Of a stretch of DNA of 16,082 nt, positions 8,224 to 14,846 are shown piece by piece. The notes below the pieces were generated by a model. It was given only the letters and a program-made list of their open reading frames with translations. It was not told the origin of the DNA and searched no databases. Made by a program: the position numbers and the translations under genes. Source of the stretch: Sphingobium sp. CCH11-B1 (GTDB lineage: Bacteria; Pseudomonadota; Alphaproteobacteria; Sphingomonadales; Sphingomonadaceae); NCBI RefSeq assembly GCF_001556865.1, contig NZ_LSJY01000159.1, forward strand, positions 1 to 16,082. The letters are read 5' to 3'. Each line of letters begins with the position of its first letter. Position 1 is the stretch's first letter.

Positions 8224-9734
8224 CGCGCCGCCTCCAGCACCGCCATGCCGAGGGGGGTGAGACCATTTTCATCGAGCAAATGGATGTCGGCGAGGAACTG
8301 GATCGCCGGTTGCAGGCGCGGCGTGGTCGCGACGGGCTGATAGGCGCTCAGATAGAGGAACCGGTTGTCCCTCTGCTCGAACAGGAAGGTATAATCGCGT
8401 TGGCGGCGCAGTTTCTGCATGGCGACCCAGCTGTGGCGGCGAACGACGCGCTCGAGCATATAGTCGGCGATGAGATCGGCGACGGCCTCCCCTTCCCTCT
8501 GCTCGAGCCAAGCGATTTCCGTCAGCAACGAATGCGCCGAGCCCCGGTCGGGGAGCCCCTGGCCAGCGGCCGCGGCAAGATCGGATCGGTCGGCGAGACG
8601 CTGCTGCAGTGCCGCCATGAGTTCGATGGCAACAAGCGCCTTGTCGGCGGGAGCGCCCCGCGCACTGGTCAAGATATCCCAGGCTTCTTCATAGGCAAAG
8701 GCCGTCGAATCGAGATCCATACGGATGCCGCGCCAAGTCTGAGGAAAGGCGTCTTTCTCCTGCGCGGCCAGATGATCGATGACCTTGGCCCGAATTTCGG
8801 GGAGCGAGCACCCATGAGGGGTGCTGTTGATGATCGCGATGGCCCATGCCAGAAGCGCAGCGCAGGCGACCTGCATCAGATCCTGGCACTGATAGGCTTC
8901 CCACTTGAGGCGTTGTGCTTCGAGATCGTCAGCCAACATCTGTGTGGGCGGTTCGAACAAATGCCAGCGAACGCGATCGGGGTCCGGCCATTCTTCAGCC
9001 GCCCGCGCCGCATCGAGGATCAGTGTCAGGGTCGCCGCGCGGCTGGGCGCGCTGTGCGGAGCGCCTTCCCCCCTGGCGAAGAGGAGCGTCTCGTAAAAGA
9101 GGCGCTCTTCGCCTTCAACATCGATTCGCGAGGGTATGATGGGCTCAAGACGTTCCAGATCGCGCAGACTGATTTGGGGATGGGCGATCTTGCGGCGCAG
9201 CAATTTGGCGAGGTCCGGTCCGATCGCCTCGGAGAATAGCGTGGCAGCGCGGAGGCCCAGATCGCGCGTCGCCACCTGGATTCCGTGTCTGTTCAGCGTG
9301 AACAAGCCCATCTCCGCCATCTGGCTGTAATAGGCGCCGCCGAAGACGCCGAGCGACTGGCGCAGATAGCGTTCTTGCGAGGGGTCGGTAGATGCAGCGC
9401 CGTCGAAGTCGATGATGCGGTCTGAGACAGCGAGCCGTCGGTTCGCCCAGTCGATACCGCCAACGCCGGTCTCATCGGCCTGCGCGGAGACCAGGGCATA
9501 GAGCGCTTCGGCACGCCGGACCCAGCTGCGCCATGCTTCGAAATCGTTGGTAGCGCCGCGGCGCGCATAGGTCTCGCTTAGCCAGCAATAATAGCCATAA
9601 TAGCGCATGCGCAGTGTGACGTTGCTGATGCCGGGGAGAAGCGACTGATAGAGCAGCACGCCACTATTCTGCATCCCGAGCGGGTCGAGCCCGCGCTTGT
9701 CCGCTCGATCGGTCCATTGCGGTAGGAGATTCAT
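8220..9734 (-). CDS. unknown 504-residue protein, first gene of PLD operon
   Basis: I do not recognise a characterised family. The N-terminus has a conserved-looking segment with GLDPLGMQ (15-22), LLPGI (32-36) and an aromatic cluster RMRYYGYYCW (42-51); this is reminiscent of the DUF6361 group of large uncharacterised proteins found in defence neighbourhoods, but I hold that link loosely. The rest is predicted mostly helical and soluble, without Walker, nuclease or membrane motifs. GAGGG lies a few bases before the ATG at 9732-9734 and gives the start good support. The gene leads the operon and overlaps the PLD gene by ATGA, so the proteins are probably made in matched amounts and may form a complex. 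Being the member without an evident enzyme motif, it could be the sensor or scaffold (inference). Confidence 0.75.
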   Translation of the reverse strand: MNLLPQWTDRADKRGLDPLGMQNSGVLLYQSLLPGISNVTLRMRYYGYYCWLSETYARRGATNDFEAWRSWVRRAEALYALVSAQADETGVGGIDWANRRLAVSDRIIDFDGAASTDPSQERYLRQSLGVFGGAYYSQMAEMGLFTLNRHGIQVATRDLGLRAATLFSEAIGPDLAKLLRRKIAHPQISLRDLERLEPIIPSRIDVEGEERLFYETLLFARGEGAPHSAPSRAATLTLILDAARAAEEWPDPDRVRWHLFEPPTQMLADDLEAQRLKWEAYQCQDLMQVACAALLAWAIAIINSTPHGCSLPEIRAKVIDHLAAQEKDAFPQTWRGIRMDLDSTAFAYEEAWDILTSARGAPADKALVAIELMAALQQRLADRSDLAAAAGQGLPDRGSAHSLLTEIAWLEQREGEAVADLIADYMLERVVRRHSWVAMQKLRRQRDYTFLFEQRDNRFLYLSAYQPVATTPRLQPAIQFLADIHLLDENGLTPLGMAVLEAAR

Positions 9735-9735
9735 C

Positions 9736-9765
9736 GGCCCTCTGTAACGGTTTCGGCCGAGGGCC
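9736..9765. promoter_or_regulatory. inverted repeat ahead of the PLD operon
   Basis: GGCCCTC (9736-9742) and GAGGGCC (9759-9765) are a perfect 7-base inverted repeat with a 16-base centre. It fills the 69-base gap between the end of the YoaK-type gene (9804) and the start of the 504-residue gene (9734). As RNA the left arm would pair over the GAGGG ribosome-binding site, so it could restrain translation of the operon; as DNA it could be an operator; it could also end transcription from the upstream cluster. No T-tract follows. Confidence 0.35.
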
Positions 9766-9803
9766 TCATTTCACCATAGTCATGAGTGATGATGCGACGG
9801 TGA

Positions 9804-10541
9804 TCAATCAAGCGGATCATTTGGCGAAATGATTTGGGCGCCGCTTTGCATGGAGGTTGCCGCGACGGCCGCGAGAACAAGGCCTGCGATCACGAAGCAA
9901 AGATCACCCACTATGCGCCATGCCAAGACCCCTGCGATCCCGCCCAGCAGGAAGGAGAGCACCGTGCCAGCATGAAGGTTCAACCGGGTCATAATCTCCC
10001 CGCGATCCACGGAGTCAGCCTTTCCGCGAAGGATATCGAGCATCCGGGCAAGGCCAATGCCGATATCGGTCGACATGCCCGAGATGTGCGTCGTGCGTAC
10101 GCGGGCATTGGAGATATGCGTGACGATGGCGTTCTGCAGTCCCATCAGGAAGGCTAGGCCGATGATGAGCAAGGGTACACCGGCCGCGCGGTCGAGTGCC
10201 ATGCGGGAGACGCCGAGCAATGCGAGTAGCGCCGCCTCCCCAAGGATGACACGCGCATAGATGGTGACGATAGCGCGTCGCAGGCCTGCGCCGATCGCCA
10301 GCGTCGAGACCATCGCTCCAGTGATGAAGGCGAGGATGATGGCGAGATAGCCAAGACCATTTGCCCATTGCCCCATGGCAAGCAAGCTGGACAAGGCCGA
10401 CACGTTGCCGGTCATATTGGCCGAGAAGAAACCGACCTCATGAAAGGCGGCGGCGTTGAGCCCACCGGCGACGGCGGCGAGCGCGAAGGCCAGCTTCCGA
10501 TCAAGCCGACTGTCCCGCGCATCGCCCTGACGGATCAGCAT
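9804..10541 (-). CDS. YoaK/DUF1275-family membrane protein
   Basis: A 245-residue integral membrane protein of the DUF1275 (YoaK) family. Characteristic pieces are FSANMTGNVS in the first third, MGLQNAIVTHIS in the middle and RTTHISGMSTDIG just after it. About six hydrophobic segments can be drawn, from AFALAAVAGG near the N-terminus to FVIAGLVLAAVAAT near the C-terminus. I place the start at the ATG 10539-10541 (MLIRQGDAR), 7 bases after the DUF167 stop and behind a GAGAG stretch. An in-frame ATG at 10613 would add 24 residues with no family resemblance and overlap the upstream gene. The family is thought to include small-molecule transporters, but no substrate is established. It is the last gene of a tight three-gene cluster. 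Confidence 0.85.
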   Translation of the reverse strand: MLIRQGDARDSRLDRKLAFALAAVAGGLNAAAFHEVGFFSANMTGNVSALSSLLAMGQWANGLGYLAIILAFITGAMVSTLAIGAGLRRAIVTIYARVILGEAALLALLGVSRMALDRAAGVPLLIIGLAFLMGLQNAIVTHISNARVRTTHISGMSTDIGIGLARMLDILRGKADSVDRGEIMTRLNLHAGTVLSFLLGGIAGVLAWRIVGDLCFVIAGLVLAAVAATSMQSGAQIISPNDPLD

Positions 10542-10548
10542 GGCGCTC

Positions 10549-10851
10549 TCATCGCGGTGCGGTCGCGATGCGAACGAGCTTCTTTCGTCCATTGCCACCG
10601 CGCAGCAATTCAAGCGCGGAAGCCGGCTGACCCAGTGCCTCGGCGAGAAGTCCCAGAATTGCTTCGTTGGCCTTACCGCCCTCCGGTGTTGCCGTGGTCC
10701 GCACGATCAACTCGGCTGCGCCGGGGACCGACGGCAATAGGATCGCATCAGCCGAGGCATTGGGGGTCGCACGGATCGCAAGGCGGCCCTCTCCATCTGC
10801 CAGTGCACGAATAGCCGCGGCAGATGGCATCGGGATCTTGCGCCGCGCCAT
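10549..10851 (-). CDS. DUF167 (YggU-type) protein
   Basis: A 100-residue protein with the DUF167 signature: an IRATPNAS strand near the middle, then RTTATPEGGKANEAI and a C-terminal LLRGGNGRKKLVRI. The GKAN segment and the final Gly-Arg-Lys-Lys stretch are typical of the family, which has a small alpha/beta fold and no settled function. Its ATG at 10849-10851 shares one base with the stop of the PhnA-domain gene (TGATG), the usual sign of coupling. An open extension upstream to 11112 is low-complexity, Arg-rich and lies inside the PhnA-domain gene, so I reject it. The YoaK-type gene starts 7 bases downstream. Confidence 0.85.
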   Translation of the reverse strand: MARRKIPMPSAAAIRALADGEGRLAIRATPNASADAILLPSVPGAAELIVRTTATPEGGKANEAILGLLAEALGQPASALELLRGGNGRKKLVRIATAPR

Positions 10852-11159
10852 CAGCGCTTGCGAACAAACTCGGCGCGCAGCACGAGGCCCTTGATACCGT
10901 CGAACTTGCAGTCGATTTCCTGATCGTCGCCGGTCAGACGGATCGACTTGATGAGGGTGCCGCGCTTGAGAGTTTGCCCGGCTCCCTTGACGTCGAGATC
11001 CTTGATGAGGGTCACCTGGTCGCCATCGGCAAGCACATTGCCGACTGCGTCGCGAACTTCCACTTGCACGGTGTTGCGCTGCCGCTCGGCCAGTTCGGAG
11101 GCAGGCATCCATTCCCCGCTCTCCTCGTCATAGACATAATCATCGCTGCTGTCGGTCAT
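10851..11159 (-). CDS. PhnA/YjdM-type domain protein
   Basis: A 102-residue protein matching the C-terminal domain of PhnA (YjdM): VEVRDAVGN, LADGDQVTLIKDLDVKG, LKRGTLIKSIRL and EIDCKFDGIKGLVL follow the family order through the terminal VRKR. The N-terminal zinc ribbon found in longer PhnA proteins is absent; residues 1-30 are instead acidic and aromatic (DDYVYDEESGEW). Despite the name, a direct role in phosphonate breakdown is not established for this family. The ATG at 11157-11159 follows AGGA at a good distance. It heads the cluster PhnA domain, DUF167, YoaK-type; the first two overlap by one base. Confidence 0.85.
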   Translation of the reverse strand: MTDSSDDYVYDEESGEWMPASELAERQRNTVQVEVRDAVGNVLADGDQVTLIKDLDVKGAGQTLKRGTLIKSIRLTGDDQEIDCKFDGIKGLVLRAEFVRKR

Positions 11160-11180
11160 CTGTTCCTGTCCATCTTCAAT

Positions 11181-11444
11181 TCAACGATGTGCTGGCGAGC
11201 AATCACGCAAGCGCACCCCGCGCCCGGCGCCATGGCTCGGCACATTTTCGCCGATCAGCTCGACACCTTCCCGCTCCAGCGCCGAGACGACCTTGACCAG
11301 CGTCTCCACGACGCCGCGCACCTGCCCGTCCGATGTCTCCATGCGCTGGATTGTGGGAAGCGACACGCCGGCCAGTTCCGCCAGTCGCTTCTGGTCAATC
11401 CCGAGCAGCGCCCGCGCCGCCCGCATTTGCTGAGAGGTGATCAT
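11181..11444 (-). CDS. XRE-type helix-turn-helix regulator
   Basis: An 87-residue DNA-binding protein. The helix-turn-helix spans about residues 18-37 (QKRLAELAGVSLPTIQRME), of the lambda Cro/C1 (XRE) type, followed by a short helical tail. It resembles the short stand-alone regulators beginning MIT.EQ.RAARALLG that are common in alphaproteobacteria, so I use the ATG at 11442-11444; another ATG nine bases earlier (11453) would add three residues. No ribosome-binding site is evident for either. A palindrome at 11455-11471 abuts the start, so autoregulation is likely. No toxin partner lies beside it: the next gene on the strand is the PhnA-domain gene 22 bases downstream. Confidence 0.78.
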   Translation of the reverse strand: MITSQQMRAARALLGIDQKRLAELAGVSLPTIQRMETSDGQVRGVVETLVKVVSALEREGVELIGENVPSHGAGRGVRLRDCSPAHR

Positions 11445-11454
11445 TGCGGTCATA

Positions 11455-11471
11455 TGATGTATAAAACATCA
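11455..11471. promoter_or_regulatory. palindromic operator at the XRE regulator
   Basis: TGATGT and ACATCA form a perfect 6-base inverted repeat with a 5-base AT centre, immediately upstream of the regulator's start codons. On the minus strand TTGTAA (11482-11487) and TATACA (11458-11463) could serve as -35 and -10 with an 18-base gap, which would put the -10 inside the palindrome, fitting autorepression. This would also place transcription start almost at the first codon, implying a leaderless or nearly leaderless message. Confidence 0.5.
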
Positions 11472-11481
11472 GATTTCAATC

Positions 11482-11510
11482 TTACAAATTTATATTCCAT
11501 GTGCTAGCAT
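11482..11510 (+). promoter_or_regulatory. candidate plus-strand promoter with extended -10
   Basis: TGCTAGCAT (11502-11510) is a TG-n-TAGCAT extended -10, with TTACAA (11482-11487) 17 bases before the hexamer as a poor -35. It lies in the AT-rich divergent gap and points toward the short genes and the methyltransferase. The -35 coincides with the one proposed for the divergent regulator gene. Prediction from pattern only. Confidence 0.35.
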
Positions 11511-11517
11511 TTATCTC

Positions 11518-11619
11518 ATGGTCGAGTTTCAGAGCGGGCAAAGCGGGCGCGAGAATGTGAGCCGCAGAGTGCTGCGCGTGAACTCTATCCAATCTGTTGC
11601 GCGAATGATGGTGGGGTGA
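11518..11619 (+). CDS. possible 33-residue leader ORF
   Basis: An ATG at 11518 opens 33 codons ending at TGA 11617-11619. The next codon in the same frame is the TTG proposed as the start of the 70-residue gene. The ATG sits seven bases past the extended -10 at 11505-11510, so the message could begin almost at this codon. The product is basic and polar with no recognisable motif. It may be a leader peptide, the 5' part of a gene interrupted by the TGA, or non-coding. Confidence 0.25.
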   Translation: MVEFQSGQSGRENVSRRVLRVNSIQSVARMMVG

Positions 11620-11832
11620 TTGGCGAAGAGGTTCACGGGATTTCTCCTGCTGCAGAACATGCTGCTGAACGATTTCGTGCGCGAGGGCTTGGCGAGCCGG
11701 TCGCTGGGGCCAGAGGACGCCGAGAGGCTTTCAAGGCTGGAAGCGTTGAACGCCGTGGAACTCGCTCGATGGGAGCGCGATCTTTGCGGTCGCCCTGCGC
11801 AAACGCCTTTCGGGATGGCGCAGGATGGATGA
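11620..11832 (+). CDS. small unknown protein upstream of methyltransferase
   Basis: A 70-residue product beginning MAKRFTGFLLLQNMLL, followed by a charged amphipathic helical part (about 20-58). Codon use has the strong third-position G/C of the neighbours, which favours real coding. The start is a TTG right after an in-frame TGA, with GGTGGGG a few bases upstream as ribosome-binding site; an internal ATG at 11659 is the alternative. The last 8 bases overlap the methyltransferase gene, so the two are probably translated together. I do not recognise the family. Confidence 0.5.
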   Translation: MAKRFTGFLLLQNMLLNDFVREGLASRSLGPEDAERLSRLEALNAVELARWERDLCGRPAQTPFGMAQDG

Positions 11833-12736
11833 CGCGGTTCGCTTGATCGAATCGGTGTCCCCGGGCGGCGGCGCTGATCTGGACCAGTTCCACGACCTGC
11901 TCTTCGGCCTACGTTTCGAACGGCCCGAGCCGGGTTCGGACCTTCAGAAGCGGTTTGGGGGTGTCGGGCAAATTCCGATCGCTGTGGATACCCCTTTTGG
12001 TCCGACGGGACCGATGCTGTTCCGGTTCGGGGACATGCTCTCGCTGTTGTTCGACTGGACGACAGTGCAGAGCGGGATGAAGCTGAGCGACCCGGATCAT
12101 CTCTTGTTTGACTATACACGGGTGATGATGGGCTTCCGGCTGTTCCGCCCCCATCCCCGGCGCATTGAGATGATCGGCCTGGGCGGTGGATCGCTCGCCA
12201 AGGCATGTTATCGGTGGCTGCCCGAGTGCGACATCACCGTGGTGGAGATCGACCCCGAGGTTATCGCGCTCAGGGATGAATTTCATGTGCCGGCGGATGA
12301 TCACCGCTTCCGGGTCATCTGCGCCGATGGCGTGGATTATGTCGCGAGGGCCGGGGGCCGCCCCGATGTGTTGCTCCTCGACGGCTTCGATGGCCGCGGG
12401 CTTCCGCGGGCGCTGAGTGAGCGGGCATTCTATGACAACTGCCGGGAACGGCTCGGAAGCGCCGGCCTGCTGGTCGCAAATCTCTGCGACAATGAGACGG
12501 CGTTCGCCATTCTGAACCGTCGGATCGCGGCGAGCTTTGACGGTAGGGCGATCTCTATCCCGGCCGAACGACGCGGCAATCGGATCGTCTTTGCAAGCGC
12601 GGACTCGGCTTTTCCACCTTCGATCGAGACCCTTCGCTGCGCAGCGCACCATCTCGTGTCGCATGAGGTCGTCGATTATGCGGCAAAGGCACGGCGGATC
12701 GCGCCGGCGCTGGAGCGGTGGAAGCGTCGCGCCTAG
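11825..12736 (+). CDS. spermidine-synthase-like SAM methyltransferase
   Basis: A 303-residue class I Rossmann-fold protein of the spermidine synthase-like group. Motif I is MIGLGGGSLAK (116-126), followed by VVEIDPEVI (139-147, E141 for the nucleoside ribose), the CADG segment (167-170) and DVLLLDGFDG (181-190), where polyamine synthases have their catalytic Asp. Residues 1-110 hold the N-terminal beta-rich part with a DYTRVMMGF stretch that resembles the entry to the active site. It is not assigned to SpeE: the usual substrate-pocket motifs are not clearly present and many such proteins are of unknown function. The ATG at 11825 overlaps the 70-residue gene. The gene converges on the DUF5818-like gene. 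Confidence 0.8.
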   Translation: MDDAVRLIESVSPGGGADLDQFHDLLFGLRFERPEPGSDLQKRFGGVGQIPIAVDTPFGPTGPMLFRFGDMLSLLFDWTTVQSGMKLSDPDHLLFDYTRVMMGFRLFRPHPRRIEMIGLGGGSLAKACYRWLPECDITVVEIDPEVIALRDEFHVPADDHRFRVICADGVDYVARAGGRPDVLLLDGFDGRGLPRALSERAFYDNCRERLGSAGLLVANLCDNETAFAILNRRIAASFDGRAISIPAERRGNRIVFASADSAFPPSIETLRCAAHHLVSHEVVDYAAKARRIAPALERWKRRA

Positions 12737-12802
12737 ACCATTGGGATATGGTTTTGCCAATGACGGCCGCAGCCAATGCGCGCCGCGGCTTTGTGGGGAG
12801 AC

Positions 12803-12824
12803 AAAAAACCGGGCCGTGAGCCGG
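12803..12824 (-). terminator. intrinsic terminator of the DUF5818-like gene
   Basis: Read on the minus strand, a short GC stem (CCGG pairing with CCGG around eight bases) is followed at once by six T residues (12803-12808 on the opposite strand). It starts 7 bases past the stop codon of the minus-strand gene ending at 12831. The stem is only four or five pairs and an alternative GCCG/CGGC pairing competes with it. Confidence 0.45.
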
Positions 12825-12830
12825 CAGCCG

Positions 12831-13034
12831 TCAGGCCGGACCGATCCAGAGCAGTTCGAGCAGGCTCGCCCCGCGCTGCCACGCTTCTATGCGCACAGAC
12901 CGATCGCGATGAGGTTCGAGATTCTCGCCTGTGTCGAGACGCCAGATCGGACCATCATCGACTTCCAGCAAGGGGCCGCGTTCACTGATCCGGACGATCC
13001 CGCGCAGGCGCAGCGGCGGCTTGCTCGCGCTCAT
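12831..13034 (-). CDS. DUF5818-like small protein
   Basis: A 67-residue product that looks like one small beta-rich domain: LRLRGIVRISERGPLLEV, then IWRLDTGENLE, then VRIEAWQRGASLLELLWIG. This order (LxGxV... WRLD ... V.IE..R.G...L.V) matches the short DUF5818-type proteins common in sphingomonads; I know no function for them. I place the start at the ATG 13032-13034 (MSASKPP). An open frame extends to 13154, but the added 40 residues are rich in Cys and Pro and do not look like family sequence. The terminator at 12803-12824 follows. Confidence 0.6.
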   Translation of the reverse strand: MSASKPPLRLRGIVRISERGPLLEVDDGPIWRLDTGENLEPHRDRSVRIEAWQRGASLLELLWIGPA

Positions 13035-13158
13035 CGGCGTCGGTTCCAGGCACGGACTGCAAGTTTCGGGGGGCACGAGACGGGACCGGGATGGGCGCAA
13101 AAAACAGAACGGGACATGGGCAGCGTCATGCCATACGAAACAGGGCGGTTGCAATCCT

Positions 13159-13173
13159 GTTCATTTTATGTTC
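13159..13173 (+). promoter_or_regulatory. LexA-type SOS box
   Basis: The sequence GTTCATTTTATGTTC is an exact match to GTTC-N7-GTTC, the direct-repeat LexA box of alphaproteobacteria, with the AT-rich centre seen in real boxes. It ends ten bases before the ATG of the 128-residue gene; TTGCAA at 13149-13154 could be the -35 element, so a bound repressor would block the promoter. The divergent DUF5818-like gene starts 125 bases away and is a less likely target. Confidence 0.55.
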
Positions 13174-13183
13174 TCATGACTGC

Positions 13184-13570
13184 ATGATCGAGAACTATTT
13201 CGCCACTTATGATTTCAACCTGCCGCTCAATGACGCGGCGGTGGATCCCGACCTGCCGTTCGTGCGTCGCCGGCTGGCGAGCCTTGCCGCGAGCGAGGGT
13301 CTCAATGGCGGCTATTATGAGGCGCAGGAACTGGCCGAAGCTTTTCTCGATGCAGCGCGCGAGGCCAATGCCGGGATCGAAGCGGATGACAGTCCGGCAC
13401 GGGGTCGGCTGCGCGATATCCTAGAGCGCGATCTCGATTATCAAAGGGAACTGTTCGAGGAAGTCTGCCACTTGCCTCTGGCTGACGCCGCCGCACATCT
13501 CGTCTGGCTGACGGAGATCATGAAGCAGCGCGTCGATATGGCGCCCGTCATTGCTGCGGCGCTGGATTGA
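13184..13570 (+). CDS. unknown protein behind an SOS box
   Basis: A 128-residue soluble, acidic, mostly helical protein that I do not recognise. It begins MIENYFATYDFNLPLND, has LNGGYYEAQELAEAFLDAA (about 43-61) and ends in a helical segment with VWLTEIMKQRVDM. There is no nuclease, polymerase or protease motif and no membrane segment. An open frame continues upstream to 13091, but those codons run through the LexA-type box and give unlikely protein, so the ATG at 13184 is chosen even though no clear ribosome-binding site precedes it. If the box is functional this is a DNA-damage-inducible gene. A UPF0149 gene follows 75 bases downstream on the same strand. Confidence 0.65.
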   Translation: MIENYFATYDFNLPLNDAAVDPDLPFVRRRLASLAASEGLNGGYYEAQELAEAFLDAAREANAGIEADDSPARGRLRDILERDLDYQRELFEEVCHLPLADAAAHLVWLTEIMKQRVDMAPVIAAALD

Positions 13571-13645
13571 TAGCGCCAGGGTGAAGACGGCTTGTCCTCG
13601 TCTACACCTGCAACGATACGATGACCGCCGGCGCCATCGGCGTTA

Positions 13646-14317
13646 ATGTGCGCCATGGAGTCCGAACCCGCCTATCTCGATATTCTGGACCGCCGGTTGC
13701 TGGATCAGCCCGATGCGATGCTGATTTCGCAGCTGGACGGTTTTCTGACGGGAATTGTGGTCAGCCCGGACCTCATCACGCCAGGACAATGGATCCCGCT
13801 CATCTGGGCCGGTGACGAGGGCGATGGGGAACCGGAATTCGAGTCCGAGGCAGAACTGCAGGCGTTCCTCAACCTGGTGATGACTCATTACCACGCGATT
13901 ATCGATTCGCTGGGGCATCCGGGGGCCTATGCGCCCGTTCTCGAAACCGACACCCGCACCGATGAGACATTGTGGGAGATGTGGATCGACGGCTTCGCAC
14001 AGGCGATAGCGCTGTCTCCGGGCGGCTGGGCCCGCATCGAAGCGGACGACGATGCTGGTTGCCACGCGGCGCTAGCGGGCATCCGGACGTTACGAGACTT
14101 CGCCAAGGGCGAGCGTGATCTCAATCGGTCGGAGGAAAACCGATGGGATGCCGAGGCTCCGGATCTCATCCCGATCTGGGTGGAGATGCTGCATCAATGG
14201 CGGCTCGAGAATGATCCGCATCGTCCCGCGCCAGTTCGGCGTACGAGGGTCGGCCGGAACGATCCCTGCCCTTGCGGATCGGGCCGCAAATACAAGAAAT
14301 GCTGCGGTGTGCATTGA
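13646..14317 (+). CDS. UPF0149 family protein with C-terminal SEC-C motif
   Basis: A 223-residue protein of the YgfB/YecA (UPF0149) type. The N-terminal helical domain (about 1-185) includes [21 protein letters not shown] and [12 protein letters not shown], the two best-conserved blocks. A long linker leads to [16 protein letters not shown] at the extreme C-terminus, a SEC-C zinc-binding motif with the CxC...CC ligands, as at the end of SecA. YecA-like proteins with this tail have been linked to SecA and ribosome-associated protein export. The ATG at 13646 is used; a second ATG at 13655 (MESEP) is equally possible and neither has a clear ribosome-binding site. Confidence 0.85.
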   Translation: MCAMESEPAYLDILDRRLLDQPDAMLISQLDGFLTGIVVSPDLITPGQWIPLIWAGDEGDGEPEFESEAELQAFLNLVMTHYHAIIDSLGHPGAYAPVLETDTRTDETLWEMWIDGFAQAIALSPGGWARIEADDDAGCHAALAGIRTLRDFAKGERDLNRSEENRWDAEAPDLIPIWVEMLHQWRLENDPHRPAPVRRTRVGRNDPCPCGSGRKYKKCCGVH

Positions 14318-14349
14318 TCACCGGGGGCAGGATCGCGGGCGATGATCAA
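14314..14349. terminator. inverted repeat between convergent genes
   Basis: TTGATCA (14314-14320) and TGATCAA (14343-14349) are a perfect 7-base inverted repeat with a 22-base GC-rich centre. It covers the stop codons of the UPF0149 gene and of the convergent 166-residue gene. The large loop and lack of T-tracts make it a weak terminator candidate; each arm is also partly self-complementary (TGATCA). Confidence 0.25.
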
Positions 14350-14846
14350 GCATGCCCTCCTACAGCGGGAATCGAGAGAACATAGCGCGCCTCATGCGGC
14401 CCCAATGTCGCGAGCAGCCTCCGTTCGGCGAGGATGGTGTCGTCCACGCTTTCGAAAGCGTCGATCGTGTAGGCGCCGCGGGCAAACTCTTCGGCCGGTT
14501 CAGGGACCATCATCGTATAGCGGGCCGGCCAGCAGCATAGGTGTAGCCAGGGCCAGCCGGGCGCTGATGGAGTGTATCTGGCAAAAACGATGCCGTCCGT
14601 GCGCAGGCTGGAGGGACGCCGGGAGAGCAGCGAGGGAGGGATGAGTTCAGAGCGTCGTTCGCGTAGAAAAGTCTCGAACTCATGCATTTCGGCAAGGCTT
14701 TCGAGGATGACCGGATAATAGCGGCCAAGCGCCAGTCCGTCTCCCGCGAAGCTGGCCGGGATGTCGATCAGCAGGATATCGGGCAATGTTGGAAGTGGTC
14801 GGAGATAGTAGATCCGCGTTGCCGCGAGTTGGTCGATCAGGCGCAT
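14346..14846 (-). CDS. unknown 166-residue protein
   Basis: I do not recognise this protein. Features visible are an N-terminal MRLIDQLAATRIYYLRPLP, a mixed alpha/beta middle with GLALGRYYPVILESLAEMHEF (about 39-59), and an aromatic GWPWLHLCCWPARYTMMV segment (about 98-115). Codon use is good in this frame and the alternative frames give no coherent protein. I use the ATG at 14844-14846; a GTG two codons upstream is possible. No ribosome-binding site is evident. It converges on the UPF0149 gene and lies 145 bases downstream of the ParE gene on the same strand; nothing recognisable lies in that gap. Confidence 0.55.
   Translation of the reverse strand: MRLIDQLAATRIYYLRPLPTLPDILLIDIPASFAGDGLALGRYYPVILESLAEMHEFETFLRERRSELIPPSLLSRRPSSLRTDGIVFARYTPSAPGWPWLHLCCWPARYTMMVPEPAEEFARGAYTIDAFESVDDTILAERRLLATLGPHEARYVLSIPAVGGHA

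Noticed and set aside
7369..9239. Two long plus-strand open frames (274 and 319 codons)
   Set aside because: Both are mirror frames of the PLD and 504-residue genes, whose overlaps and motifs show the minus strand is coding.
10852..11112. N-terminal extension of the DUF167 gene
   Set aside because: The added 87 residues are Arg/Ser-rich shadow sequence within the PhnA-domain gene; the ATG at 10851 overlaps that gene's stop as TGATG.
11909..12760. Minus-strand open frame of 283 codons
   Set aside because: Antisense to the methyltransferase gene, which has clear SAM-binding motifs.
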